Both the position numbers and the translations under genes were made by a program. A stretch of DNA of 64,000 bases, taken from the NCBI GenBank assembly GCA_018401275.1, contig JAGYKW010000001.1, forward strand, positions 490,001-554,000, written 5' to 3'. Below are positions 39,380-47,518 of this stretch, piece by piece. Under the pieces are notes generated by a model. That model was not told the origin of the DNA and searched no databases. It was given only the letters and a program-made list of their open reading frames with translations. This DNA is from Nitriliruptoraceae bacterium. Lineage in GTDB: Bacteria > Actinomycetota > Nitriliruptoria > Nitriliruptorales > Nitriliruptoraceae. Each line of letters begins with the position of its first letter. Within the stretch, counting starts at the first letter, position 1.

Positions 39380-40402
39380 TCACGGTCGCGTGCTGATCTC
39401 GCCAGCGATGATCGCCGCCGTCAGCGCCTCGAGCTCCGCCTTCAGCTCGGCCGGGACGGCCGCGTCGAAGTCGTGGAACGGGGAGATGCCGACGCCCTCG
39501 TTCTCCAGGTTGCCGACGTAGGTGCCACCGGCGAACGTGCCGTCCTGGACGGCCTGGATGAGGTCGAACGTGGCGTTGTCCATCTTCTTCTCGACCGACG
39601 TCAGCGTGAAGGCACCGAAGTCCGTCGAGACGTAGCCGTCCGTGTCGACCCAGATCATCGTGCCCGAACCGAAGTCCTGGATCGCGGTCGCCGCGCCCAG
39701 GCCTGCAGGACCGGCGACGGGGAGGATGATGTCCGCACCGTTCTGCAGCATCTCCGCAGTCCCTGCATTGCCGAGGTCAGCCGCCTCGAACGACCCGATG
39801 AAGACACCGTCGGAACCATCCCAACCGAGCACCTCCACGTCGGTCCCCTTCACGGCGTTGTGGTGGTTCACACCAGCGAGGAAGCCGTCCATGAAGATGC
39901 TGACCGGCGGGATGTTGACCCCGCCCCAGGTGCCGACGATGCCCGTCTCGGTCATCCCAGCAGCCACGTAGCCCGCGAGGAATGCGGCCTGGTCGGTGTC
40001 GAAGACCATGCCGGTCAGATTCTCGTAGGACGCCTCGTAGGCGTAGTCGATGATGCCGAAGGCCTGATCCGGGTTGGCGATCGCGAACGCCTCGGTCGCG
40101 TCACCGAGGAGGAAGCCGACGGTCACGATGACGTCGCAGCCCTCATCGATGAACGCCTGGATGTTCGGGTCGTAGTCGGACTCGGAGGTCGACTCGAGGT
40201 ACTTGACCTCGGCGCCGAGCTCGTCCTCCGCACGAAGGAACCCGTCCCATACCGTCTGGTTGAAGGACCGGTCATCGATGCCGCCCGTGTCCGTGATCTG
40301 GCAGGCCTTGAAGCCGGCCCCCTCGTCGTCAGCTCCACAGGCGCTGAGGATGAGGGCTCCCGACGCCACGAGGGCGACGGGCAAACGAGAGAGCTTGCGC
40401 AT
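39380..40402 (-). CDS. BMP-family nucleoside-binding lipoprotein
   Basis: A 340-residue exported lipoprotein of the basic membrane protein (BMP/PnrA) family, which binds purine or other nucleosides for ABC import. The signal peptide ends in ILSAC with C22 lipidated. Family blocks: DTGGIDDRSFNQTVWDGF near the start, CDVIVTVGFLLGDATEAFA, and GGVNIPPVSIFMDGFLAG. ATG 40402 gives a normal signal peptide (MRKLSRLPVALVASGALILS). It is the first gene of the transporter operon and is separated from the ATPase by a hairpin. Confidence 0.94.
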   Translation of the reverse strand: MRKLSRLPVALVASGALILSACGADDEGAGFKACQITDTGGIDDRSFNQTVWDGFLRAEDELGAEVKYLESTSESDYDPNIQAFIDEGCDVIVTVGFLLGDATEAFAIANPDQAFGIIDYAYEASYENLTGMVFDTDQAAFLAGYVAAGMTETGIVGTWGGVNIPPVSIFMDGFLAGVNHHNAVKGTDVEVLGWDGSDGVFIGSFEAADLGNAGTAEMLQNGADIILPVAGPAGLGAATAIQDFGSGTMIWVDTDGYVSTDFGAFTLTSVEKKMDNATFDLIQAVQDGTFAGGTYVGNLENEGVGISPFHDFDAAVPAELKAELEALTAAIIAGEISTRP

Positions 40403-40514
40403 GCTGTGTCCTTGTCGTGTCGCTGCCGTGCACCGCACCGCGGCCACGGGTCCAACGGATCCATCAGGTCAGGCGGGACGCGGACCGCGACCTTCTGACC
40501 GTGCGTCAACCGTA

Positions 40515-40532
40515 CTACGACGCGTGTCGTAG
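40515..40532. promoter_or_regulatory. 18-bp inverted repeat before the BMP lipoprotein gene
   Basis: CTACGAC-GCGT-GTCGTAG: 7-bp arms with a 4-bp centre, 113 bp before the lipoprotein start. On the minus strand TAGTAC, a possible -10 box, overlaps the inner edge of the right arm, and TTGACG follows. A repressor bound here would cover the promoter. It is the only dyad of this type seen in the gap. Confidence 0.55.
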
Positions 40533-40604
40533 CGGAGGGAGGATGGTCCTCTCTCCGACGGGCCGGTCAGTCCCGCTCCGCCCGCTCGGTACCGACCCGA
40601 CCGA

Positions 40605-41927
40605 TCAGTACCGGTAGGAGTCCTCCTTGTACGGACCCCCGACCTCGACGCCCAGGTACGCGGCCTGGTCGCCGCTGAGCTCGGTGAGTCGCGCGCCGAT
40701 CCGGTCCAGGTGCAGGCGCGCGACCTCCTCGTCGAGGTGGCGCGGGAGGACGTAGACCTCCTCCTTGTAGTCCTCGTGGTGCTGCCACAGCTCCAGCTGC
40801 GCGAGGACCTGGTTGGTGAACGAGGTCGACATCACGAACGACGAGTGGCCTGTGGCGTTGCCGAGGTTCACCAGGCGCCCCTCCGACAGCAGGATGACGC
40901 TGCGCTCGTTGGGCAGGTGCACGAGGTCGACCTGCGGCTTGATGTTGGTCCACTCGAACTCACGCAGCGCCTCGACCTGGATCTCGGTGTCGAAGTGGCC
41001 GATGTTGCACAGGATCGCGTGGTCCTTCATCGCGAGCACATGCTCGCGCGTGACGACCGACATGTTGCCCGTCGCGGTCACGACGATGTCCGCCTCGCCG
41101 ATCGCGTCCTCCATGCGAACGACCCGGTAGCCCTCCATCGCCGCCTGCAGGGCGTTGATGGGGTCGACCTCGGTCACGTACACGGTCGCGCCGAGCGCGT
41201 CGAGGGCCTGCGCGCAGCCCTTGCCGACGTCACCGAAGCCGGCCACGACCGCGACCTTCCCGGCGATCATGACGTCCGTGCCCCGCTTGATGCCGTCGAT
41301 GAGCGACTCACGGCAGCCATAGAGGTTGTCGAACTTCGACTTGGTGACCGAGTCGTTGACGTTGATGGCCGGGATGCGCAGCAGCCCCTGCTTCTGCCAC
41401 TGCCGCAGCTGCTTCACGCCGGTCGTCGTCTCCTCGGTGACCCCGAGGATGTCGGTGAGCAGCTCCGGGTGCTGCTGGTGCACGACCGCGGTCATGTCGC
41501 CGCCGTCATCGAGCAGCAGGTTCGGTCCCTTGCCGTCCGGCCACTCGAGCGTGCGCTCGACGCACCACCAGTACTCCTCCTCCGACTCGCCCTTCCAGGC
41601 GAAGACGGGCACGCCGGCCACTGCGATCGCGGCCGCCGCCTCGTCCTGCGTCGAGAAGATGTTGCACGACGACCAGCGCACGTCCGCGCCCAGCTCGACG
41701 AGCGTCTCGATCAGCACGGCCGTCTGGGTGGTCATGTGCAGGCACCCGGCGATGCGAGCGCCCTCGAGCGGCCGCTGACCGCGGAAGCGCTCGCGCAGGG
41801 CCATGAGCCCGGGCATCTCGTACTCGGCGAGCCCGATCTCCTTGCGCCCGAGCTCAGCGAGGGACAGGTCACGGACCTCGAAGTCCTGGTCCGGGTAGCG
41901 GCGTTCGAACGGGGCAGCAGACGACAC
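40605..41927 (-). CDS. ahcY: S-adenosylhomocysteine hydrolase
   Basis: A 440-residue NAD-dependent enzyme splitting S-adenosylhomocysteine to adenosine and homocysteine, recycling the by-product of SAM-dependent methylation. The NAD-binding motif [15 protein letters not shown] is at about 226-240; [20 protein letters not shown] and [13 protein letters not shown]-like [17 protein letters not shown] are the substrate-site blocks; the C-terminus ends KEDSYRY as in the family. The start is GTG 41927 after AAGGAG. No SAH riboswitch-like fold was recognised in the 111-bp gap upstream. Confidence 0.96.
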   Translation of the reverse strand: MSSAAPFERRYPDQDFEVRDLSLAELGRKEIGLAEYEMPGLMALRERFRGQRPLEGARIAGCLHMTTQTAVLIETLVELGADVRWSSCNIFSTQDEAAAAIAVAGVPVFAWKGESEEEYWWCVERTLEWPDGKGPNLLLDDGGDMTAVVHQQHPELLTDILGVTEETTTGVKQLRQWQKQGLLRIPAINVNDSVTKSKFDNLYGCRESLIDGIKRGTDVMIAGKVAVVAGFGDVGKGCAQALDALGATVYVTEVDPINALQAAMEGYRVVRMEDAIGEADIVVTATGNMSVVTREHVLAMKDHAILCNIGHFDTEIQVEALREFEWTNIKPQVDLVHLPNERSVILLSEGRLVNLGNATGHSSFVMSTSFTNQVLAQLELWQHHEDYKEEVYVLPRHLDEEVARLHLDRIGARLTELSGDQAAYLGVEVGGPYKEDSYRY

Positions 41928-42038
41928 GGTCGACTCCTTGACGTGCCCGAGTGCGCGGCGGCACGGGCGATGGGCTGGCGGTTCAGGAGCTCCGGCCGGA
42001 CTCGGCCCTCGCGATGCGACAGTGTGCCGTACCCGGGC

Positions 42039-42749
42039 TCAGGGCGCTGCGAGGCGCGACACCGGCAGCCGGTCGGCCCGCATCAGGCAGGCACGCGGTG
42101 CCTCATGGCGCAGCGCGCGGAGGAACGCCTCGCGCGCGATAGGGACCGCGCCCAGGCTCCGGAGGTGGTCGGTGGGCAGCTGGACGTCCACGAGCACGCC
42201 GCCCGCCTCGGCGAAGCGTGTGCACAGGTCGAGCAGGGCGATCTTCGACGCGTCGTCACGCCGGTGGAACATCGACTCGCCGGTGAAGACGCCGCCGACC
42301 TGAACGCCGTAGATGCCACCGACCAGCTCGGTGCCGTCGCGGACCTCCACGGAGTGGACCCAGCCGAGCGCCGCGAGCTCGAGGTAGGCGTCGTGCATCT
42401 CGGGCGTGATCCAGCTGCCCTCCTCCCGCTGGGCACAGGCGGCGATGACACCAGCCACGTCCTCGTCGACCGTCGTCTCGAACCCACAGCTGCGCAGCGT
42501 CCGGCGCAGGCTGCGGCTGACGTGGAACCGTGCCGGTGCCAGCACGGCACGCGGATCAGGGCTGAACCACAGCAGCGGGACCCCGGAGTGCGGCCAGGGG
42601 AACACGCCGCGGTGATACGCAGCGACGAGGGTGGCGACGTCGAGGTCCGCGCCGACCCCGACCACACCGTCCGCGTCCGCCTGCGCGGGATCGAGGTCCC
42701 AGCGGCAGGGCGCGACCGGGCGCGCTGGCGCGACCCGCTGCGGCCCCAT
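42039..42749 (-). CDS. aat: Leucyl/phenylalanyl-tRNA-protein transferase
   Basis: A 236-residue enzyme that adds Leu or Phe from tRNA to the N-terminus of proteins starting with Lys or Arg, marking them for ClpS-ClpAP/ClpCP. Motifs: GVFPWPHSGVPLLWFSPDPR and the conserved LVGGIYGVQVGGVFTGESMF, then DVQLPTDHLRSLGA. ATG 42749 follows CCAGGAGG. A clpS gene lies 2.3 kb away (45.0-45.4 kb), so both parts of the N-end rule pathway are in this window. Divergent from murJ through a symmetric promoter region. Confidence 0.95.
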   Translation of the reverse strand: MGPQRVAPARPVAPCRWDLDPAQADADGVVGVGADLDVATLVAAYHRGVFPWPHSGVPLLWFSPDPRAVLAPARFHVSRSLRRTLRSCGFETTVDEDVAGVIAACAQREEGSWITPEMHDAYLELAALGWVHSVEVRDGTELVGGIYGVQVGGVFTGESMFHRRDDASKIALLDLCTRFAEAGGVLVDVQLPTDHLRSLGAVPIAREAFLRALRHEAPRACLMRADRLPVSRLAAP

Positions 42750-42783
42750 CTGGCCTCCTGGTCACGTGCCGGTCTCGTGGCCG

Positions 42784-42799
42784 ACGCTAGCGGTAGCGT
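42784..42799. promoter_or_regulatory. Symmetric divergent promoter element between aat and murJ
   Basis: ACGCTA-GCGG-TAGCGT: a perfect 6-bp inverted repeat. Each arm reads TAGCGT in its own direction, that is, a possible -10 box for murJ on the plus strand (49 nt before its start) and one for aat on the minus strand (35 nt before its start). RNA polymerase or a regulator bound on the dyad would affect both genes. Confidence 0.45.
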
Positions 42800-42847
42800 G
42801 CCACCCGATCGCCGGCCCGGTCTGCGGGCCCGTCAGGACGGTGAACG

Positions 42848-44560
42848 GTGACTCCTCCGGCGTCCGACGACGAGCCGTCCGACCGGCTCGCCCGCGCATC
42901 GAGCGCCGTGGGGACCGGCATCCTCCTCTCGCGCGTCGCCGGACTCCTGCGCGAGAAGCTCCTCGCGTATCACCTCGGCACGGGACTGGGGGCTGAGGCG
43001 TTCCGCGCGGCCCTGCGCATCCCCAACCTGCTGCAGAACCTGCTCGGCGACGGTGTCCTGTCGGGCGCGTTCGTGCCCACGTACGCACGGATGGTCCGCG
43101 ACGGCCGTGAGGAGGACGCCGGACGTCTCGCCGGTGCGGTGGCCTCTCTCCTCGTCCTGGTCACCGGTCTGCTCGTCGTCGTCGGTGTCGTGTTCGCCGG
43201 ACCGATCACCCGGGTGCTGACCCCAGGCTTCCCCGTGGGCTCCGCGAAGGCCGAGCTGACCGTCACGCTCGTGCGCATCATCACCCCCTCGCTCGGGTTC
43301 CTCGTGCTCAGCGCCTGGTCGCTCGGTGTGCTCAACGCGCACCGGCGCTTCTTCCGCGCCTACGTCGCACCGGTCCTGTGGAACGCGACCATCATCGTCT
43401 TCCTCAGCGTGGCGGCCACGCTTGGAGGTACGGAGCTCGACCTGGCGCGTGCGGTCGCGCTGGGCGCACTCGTCGGTGCGGTCCTGCAGTTCCTCTCCCA
43501 GCTTCCCGCAGTCCTCAGGAGTGTGCCGACGCTCCGGATGCGCCTCGGACGCAGCGTCCCGGGCCTGCGCGAGGTCGTCCGGGCCTCGGGCGGAGTCATC
43601 GCGGGACGGGGCATCGTCCAGCTGTCCGCCTACCTCGACCTCGTGGTCGCCTCGCTGCTCGCAGCGGGAGCGGTCGCGGCACTCGGCTACGCCCAGGTCC
43701 TCTACCTGCTCCCCGTCAGCCTCTTCGGGATGAGCGTGGCAGCGGCAGCGCTGCCCGACGTCGCACTCGTGCGCCCCCACGAGCGGTTGCAACTCGCCGC
43801 CGAGGTCGAGCGGGGCATGGCGCGCGTCGCCACCTTCGTCGTCCCCACCATCGCGATCTACCTCGTGCTGGGCGAGCAGGTCGTGACGCTGCTGTTCGGT
43901 GGCGGCGCGTTCGGCCCCGCAGCGACGCGCCAGGTCGCCATCGTCCTCGCCGCCTACAGCCTGGGACTGCTGGCGACGACGCAGTCGCGTCTCCTCCAGT
44001 CGACGCTGTACGGGCTCGATGACACGTCCACCCCGGCACGCATCGCTGCCGTGCGCGTCGCCATCGCCACCGTCGCGGGCGTCGCGCTCATGCTGGTGCT
44101 CGACGCTTACCGCTGGGGCGACGACGGCATCGTCCGCGTCGCCGACATGGGGCTCGCGTCCAGCGCCGCACGAGCGTCACTCGAGTCGCTGCACCGGCTC
44201 GGGGCCGTGGGGCTCGCGCTCGGAGCATCGCTGGGCGCATGGACCGAGTGGATCCTGCTGCGCCGTGCGGTCGCGCGCCGGGCGACGACCGCGATCCCGC
44301 GCGCACGCGCGCTGCGTCCCGGGTTCGCGTCGATCGCGATCGTCGTCGGGATGCCGCTCGGGCACGGGCTGCGTTCGGCGCTGACGATCCTCGACAGCGC
44401 ACCCGTCGCACTCGGGGCGGCGGTCACCCTGCTGCCGGCGCTGTCGCTGTTCGCGGTGGCAGCGATCGCGCTCGACCTCGCCGACCTGCCGCTGGTCACC
44501 GCGACGCGCCGGTGGGTGACCGACCACGGGTTCAGGCCTCGCCCTCGACGAACTCGATGA
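42848..44560 (+). CDS. murJ: MurJ-like lipid II flippase
   Basis: A 570-residue polytopic protein of the MurJ/MviN family, moving lipid II across the membrane for peptidoglycan synthesis. The N-terminus GILLSRVAGLLREKLLAYHL and LLQNLLGDGVLSGAFVPTYA with the conserved Arg and Asp are diagnostic, and about 14 hydrophobic segments are visible. Later GMSVAAAALPDVA and TTQSRLLQSTLYGLDDTSTP match the family. The tail lacks the pseudokinase domain of mycobacterial MviN. Start GTG 42848. The 3' end overlaps the DUF2017 gene by 29 bp. Confidence 0.92.
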   Translation: MTPPASDDEPSDRLARASSAVGTGILLSRVAGLLREKLLAYHLGTGLGAEAFRAALRIPNLLQNLLGDGVLSGAFVPTYARMVRDGREEDAGRLAGAVASLLVLVTGLLVVVGVVFAGPITRVLTPGFPVGSAKAELTVTLVRIITPSLGFLVLSAWSLGVLNAHRRFFRAYVAPVLWNATIIVFLSVAATLGGTELDLARAVALGALVGAVLQFLSQLPAVLRSVPTLRMRLGRSVPGLREVVRASGGVIAGRGIVQLSAYLDLVVASLLAAGAVAALGYAQVLYLLPVSLFGMSVAAAALPDVALVRPHERLQLAAEVERGMARVATFVVPTIAIYLVLGEQVVTLLFGGGAFGPAATRQVAIVLAAYSLGLLATTQSRLLQSTLYGLDDTSTPARIAAVRVAIATVAGVALMLVLDAYRWGDDGIVRVADMGLASSAARASLESLHRLGAVGLALGASLGAWTEWILLRRAVARRATTAIPRARALRPGFASIAIVVGMPLGHGLRSALTILDSAPVALGAAVTLLPALSLFAVAAIALDLADLPLVTATRRWVTDHGFRPRPRRTR

Positions 44561-45035
44561 GCGTGCCCTGCATCCAGGCCAACGCGTCCATGAGCACGAG
44601 CGCATCGCTGCGCGCATCGTCGGGATCCAGGCTCTCCCGCAGCTCCTCGTCGTAACCGATCGTCGTCGCGAGCGCGAGGCGGACGTCGTTGAGCGCCTCG
44701 ACGATGCGCATCGCTCCATCGCGCTCGAGGGCCCGGTCGACCGCTCCCCCCGACTCGGCCGCCCAGGCCCGAAGGTCCGAGGCGAGGGCCCCGAGACGCT
44801 GCGTGCGCGTCTCGAGCAGCTCGTCGCGCAGCATGGCGCGCAGCTCGACGTCGAGCTCAGCGTCCCCGCGCGACACGGTCGGGATCAGGCGTGCGATGAC
44901 GGCATCCGGCTCACCACCCGCCGAGACCGCCGCCACACGTCCGGCGAGACCGTCGAGCAGCGAGACGAGCACCGACACCTCGTCCTGCGCCAGCTGCAGA
45001 CGCATCTGGTCGCCATCCGGTCGCAGGCCTGCCAT
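44532..45035 (-). CDS. DUF2017-family protein
   Basis: A 167-residue protein of the actinobacterial family that follows clpS (DUF2017). It is helical, with QDEVSVLVSLLDGLAGRVAA near the start and ALAWMQGTLIEFVE at the end. ATG 45035 overlaps the clpS stop (ATGA), so it is coupled to ClpS and may assist it, but the function is unknown. It overlaps the murJ 3' end by 29 bp on the opposite strand. Confidence 0.85.
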   Translation of the reverse strand: MAGLRPDGDQMRLQLAQDEVSVLVSLLDGLAGRVAAVSAGGEPDAVIARLIPTVSRGDAELDVELRAMLRDELLETRTQRLGALASDLRAWAAESGGAVDRALERDGAMRIVEALNDVRLALATTIGYDEELRESLDPDDARSDALVLMDALAWMQGTLIEFVEGEA

Positions 45036-45385
45036 CAGACGTCGCGTTCGATGGTCGCCTGAAGGCCATAGCCGTGGAGCTGCGCGACATGCAGCTCGGC
45101 CTGCTCGCGCGGCTCCGCCGCAACAACGGCGCGCCCCTCGTGATGGACCTGCAGCATCAGTCGCTCCGCGTGCTCCCTGGGGAACCCGAAGACACGTCGG
45201 AGCACCAGCGTCACGTACGACATGAGGTTGACGGGATCGTCCCAGACGATCACGAGCCAGGGACGCGCCTCTTCGATGGACTCGTCGCCGACGGGTATCG
45301 CGAACGGATCGAGCACCGGGTCGAGCACCGGCGCGCTCTGCCCGGCGAGTCGGCCTGCGAGTCGGCCGGCGAGTCGAGAGGACAC
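45035..45385 (-). CDS. clpS: ClpS adaptor protein
   Basis: The adaptor that presents N-degron proteins to the Clp protease. The 116-residue product has the family core from about residue 35: EARPWLVIVWDDPVNLMSYV with the DD/N peptide-binding pocket, HAERLMLQVHHEGRAVVAA and EQAELHVAQLHGYGL. The start is uncertain: GTG 45385 was chosen as the first good start after the cold-shock gene stop, but the first 35 residues (LAGRLAGRLAG, VLDPVLDP) come from short DNA repeats and may be untranslated. Confidence 0.85.
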   Translation of the reverse strand: MSSRLAGRLAGRLAGQSAPVLDPVLDPFAIPVGDESIEEARPWLVIVWDDPVNLMSYVTLVLRRVFGFPREHAERLMLQVHHEGRAVVAAEPREQAELHVAQLHGYGLQATIERDV

Positions 45386-45402
45386 CGGACGACCAGCGAG
45401 TT

Positions 45403-45705
45403 TCAGCGGCGGCGGCGGCGTGCCATGCGACGCTGACGCTCGGACTCCTCGAGGGTGTCCCAGGACGGCGGCGCGGCCATCGTGCGGCCGACCGGAGAAC
45501 CGGCGGGTGCTGCACGCAGGACCGTGACGGTCGCAGCGGCGCGACGGTTCCCGACGGTCTCGGCCGCCTCGAACTCGACCTCGTCGCCCGAACCGAGCAC
45601 GCCCGTCGAAGCGGAGGCGGGGACGTAGTACTCGTCGCCGTCCTCTGCGACCAGGAAGCCGAAGCGGCGCTTGGCGTCGAACATGCGGATGCGTCCCGTG
45701 GGCAT
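45403..45705 (-). CDS. Cold-shock-domain protein with basic tail
   Basis: A 100-residue single-strand nucleic-acid-binding protein. Residues 1-65 form an OB-fold cold-shock domain: the RNP1-like RRFGFLVAEDG and RNP2-like EYYVPASA are both present. The extended C-terminal tail ends in RRMARRRRR, a highly basic stretch that would strengthen nucleic-acid binding. ATG 45705 follows AGAAGGA. The clpS gene begins about 17 bp after the stop. A TAGACT possible -10 box lies 102 nt upstream of the start. Confidence 0.88.
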   Translation of the reverse strand: MPTGRIRMFDAKRRFGFLVAEDGDEYYVPASASTGVLGSGDEVEFEAAETVGNRRAAATVTVLRAAPAGSPVGRTMAAPPSWDTLEESERQRRMARRRRR

Positions 45706-45806
45706 GGTGCGTCGTCCTTCTGTGGCCGGTGACAGCGCGCAGTGGGGCCGGCGCGCAGGTGGGGCTGGTCACGTTGATCGGGCCACGTCGATCGGGCCGT
45801 GGCGGG

Positions 45807-45812
45807 AGTCTA
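45807..45812 (-). promoter_or_regulatory. Possible -10 box for the cold-shock-domain gene
   Basis: TAGACT on the minus strand (AGTCTA on the plus strand), about 100 nt before the start of the cold-shock gene, in the 176-bp gap. It fits the TAGNCT pattern. A direct repeat of CGATCGGGCC lies between it and the start codon. Confidence 0.4.
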
Positions 45813-45881
45813 GCGATGCCGACGGGCCTGTGGGACCTCGCCTCGTGCGTACGGACGAGGCGCCCGACAGGAGCCGCGGTG

Positions 45882-46163
45882 TCAGGATTGGGCGGCCACG
45901 AACGCGCGGAGCACGTCGTCGACGTCCTCCGACCGCCCCTCGGCCAGTGCCGCCAGTGGCGTACGGTCCTCCAGGCGGCGCTGGCCGGTCGTCAGCCAGC
46001 TCGCACAGCCGGCGTCGTCGACCCAGCCCTGCAGGATCCGGAGGGCGTCGAGCGCCGCGAGGACCGCGTCGGAGCCCCCTGCGGCGAGCAGCGCGTCGAC
46101 CGCCGCGTCGCCCACGACCTCACGCAGCTCGGCCTCGTCGTCCAGCGGTTCATCGCGATACAC
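45882..46163 (-). CDS. Small protein with toxin-binding (MbcA/ParS/Xre) domain-like fold
   Basis: A 93-residue protein starting at GTG 46163, 1 bp after the stop of the coiled-coil gene. The second half (ILQGWVDDAGCASWLTTGQR and RLEDRTPLAALAEG, then VLRAFVAAQ) resembles the C-terminal DUF2384 domain of MbcA/Xre antitoxins, where a WL motif and a TP-x-x-x-L-x-x-G motif recur. The N-terminal half is acidic. No toxin-like RES gene is next to it, so its role here is open. Similarity is judged by eye only. Confidence 0.6.
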   Translation of the reverse strand: MYRDEPLDDEAELREVVGDAAVDALLAAGGSDAVLAALDALRILQGWVDDAGCASWLTTGQRRLEDRTPLAALAEGRSEDVDDVLRAFVAAQS

Positions 46164-46164
46164 G

Positions 46165-46494
46165 TCAGGTGCCTCCGAGCACGTCGTGGTGATGCTCGCA
46201 CTCCGCCACGAAGGCCTGTGCGGCTTCGATACGCGACGGGAGTCGCATCCTCTCGTCCTCCACGAGCGATGCGCGACGCTGCATGACCTCGGTGAGCTCG
46301 GCGTCCGAGGCACGCAGGACGCGCCGGACGCGACCGGACACGTTCGTCCGCAGCGCCGCCTCCTCGCGTTCCGAACGGCGCAACCGTCGCAGCTCGTCCT
46401 CGAGGTGCTCGGCGTAGCGCTGCAGGTCGGACAGCTCGTCGCGTGCCCGCAGCAGCGCGAAGTAGGCGGCCTCCCGCTCGCTGCGCTCAGGCAC
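46165..46494 (-). CDS. Small coiled-coil protein
   Basis: A 109-residue, highly charged, almost wholly helical protein. The stretch FALLRARDELSDLQRYAEHL, then EDELRRLRRSEREEAAL, shows heptad spacing. It has two late cysteine/histidine residues (VAECEHHHDVLGGT). GTG 46494 overlaps the end of the nuclease gene by 8 bp, so it is made with it. It is not recognised; a partner or regulator of the nuclease is a guess from the overlap. Confidence 0.6.
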   Translation of the reverse strand: MPERSEREAAYFALLRARDELSDLQRYAEHLEDELRRLRRSEREEAALRTNVSGRVRRVLRASDAELTEVMQRRASLVEDERMRLPSRIEAAQAFVAECEHHHDVLGGT

Positions 46495-47518
46495 CGTCGG
46501 GCTCCTGCGCTGGACCGATGACGAGCTCGGAGCCCAGGCGTTCGATGGCCGAGTCGAGCTGACGGAGGCGTCGGGCGTCACGGACCACGCTGCGCCGCAG
46601 CCGATCGCGCTCCTGCACGGCGCGGCCGAACGGGCCCGCGTCATCGGCATCGACCCCGGCACTTGCGCCGGCAGCCTCGGTCCCGCTCCACGCCGGACAG
46701 ATCGAGCGGTAGTCGCACCAGTCGCACAGTCGGTTGGGCGTCGGCGTGTCCTCACCCGCACGGATGCGCCGCGCCGCCTCCTGCAGCCGACCAGGGACGG
46801 TGTCGAGTGCGAGCTCCGCGACCGGGACGATGACGCGGACCCCAGGGACGACGAAGTCGAGCGAGACCGACGCGGGGAGTCGGCCGTAGAGCTCGCGGGT
46901 GGCCAGGGCGTAGATGGCCAGCTGCAGCGAGTCACGGACCTGACTGCGCGAACGCGCGCGCCGGTTCGTCTTGTAGTCGATGACGTGGAGGTCACCCGAT
47001 GCGTCGACGTCGACCCGGTCGATCGCACCGACGACCACGATGTCCTCCCCCACCGGCAGCTCGAACCACGCCTCGGTCGCGGCCGGCAGCCGGAAGCCCT
47101 CGGCAGCGACACGCGTGTGGAAGGCCGTGACGATCTCGCGCGCGTGCGCGTACGCGCGCAGCTGCTCGTCGCGATCGACCTCCGCGTACCCGGTGCTGTC
47201 CCACGCCTCGAACAGCGCCTGGAGCGTGTCGTCGAGGCTCGGGAGCTCCGGATGCTTGCGGTCGTAGAGCCACTCGAGCGCGCCGTGGATCGATGACCCG
47301 AACGAGAGCTGCGGCGCCGGGGCCTGCGGCAGCCCGTCCACGTACTGGTAGCGGAAGCGCCGAGGGCACTGCTCGAACGTGTCGACACGGGTGAACGAGA
47401 GCCGCAGCCGTCCTGTGTCATCGCTGAGCGGATCGCGACCCGGGGGCGCATCGAGGACGGTCAGCACCTCGTCGAGATCCTCGACATGTGTCGGCGCGTC
47501 CGACACGTCGTCAGACAC
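46487..47518 (-). CDS. RecB-like PD-(D/E)XK nuclease with Fe-S cluster cysteines
   Basis: A 343-residue nuclease of the RecB/Cas4/AddB superfamily. The active-site residues are D167 (GAIDRVDV), D181 and K183 (VIDYKTNRR). Four cysteines, C51 (FEQCPRRFRY), C265, C268 and C274 (CDWCDYRSIC), form the usual [4Fe-4S] arrangement. Mycobacteria have a comparable protein, Rv2119, near the proteasome locus, 9 genes from pafA. GTG 47518 overlaps the phosphatase stop; longer frames are shadows. The role is probably DNA-end processing, but no helicase partner is adjacent. Confidence 0.9.
   Translation of the reverse strand: MSDDVSDAPTHVEDLDEVLTVLDAPPGRDPLSDDTGRLRLSFTRVDTFEQCPRRFRYQYVDGLPQAPAPQLSFGSSIHGALEWLYDRKHPELPSLDDTLQALFEAWDSTGYAEVDRDEQLRAYAHAREIVTAFHTRVAAEGFRLPAATEAWFELPVGEDIVVVGAIDRVDVDASGDLHVIDYKTNRRARSRSQVRDSLQLAIYALATRELYGRLPASVSLDFVVPGVRVIVPVAELALDTVPGRLQEAARRIRAGEDTPTPNRLCDWCDYRSICPAWSGTEAAGASAGVDADDAGPFGRAVQERDRLRRSVVRDARRLRQLDSAIERLGSELVIGPAQEPDGA

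Noticed and set aside
41928-42038. SAH riboswitch before ahcY
   Set aside because: Looked for because ahcY is a common target; the gap does not show the conserved SAH-riboswitch core by eye.
46487-47518. Cas4
   Set aside because: The cysteine pattern and nuclease motifs also fit Cas4, but the protein is longer, no CRISPR array or cas genes are near, and the place fits the Rv2119-type nuclease.
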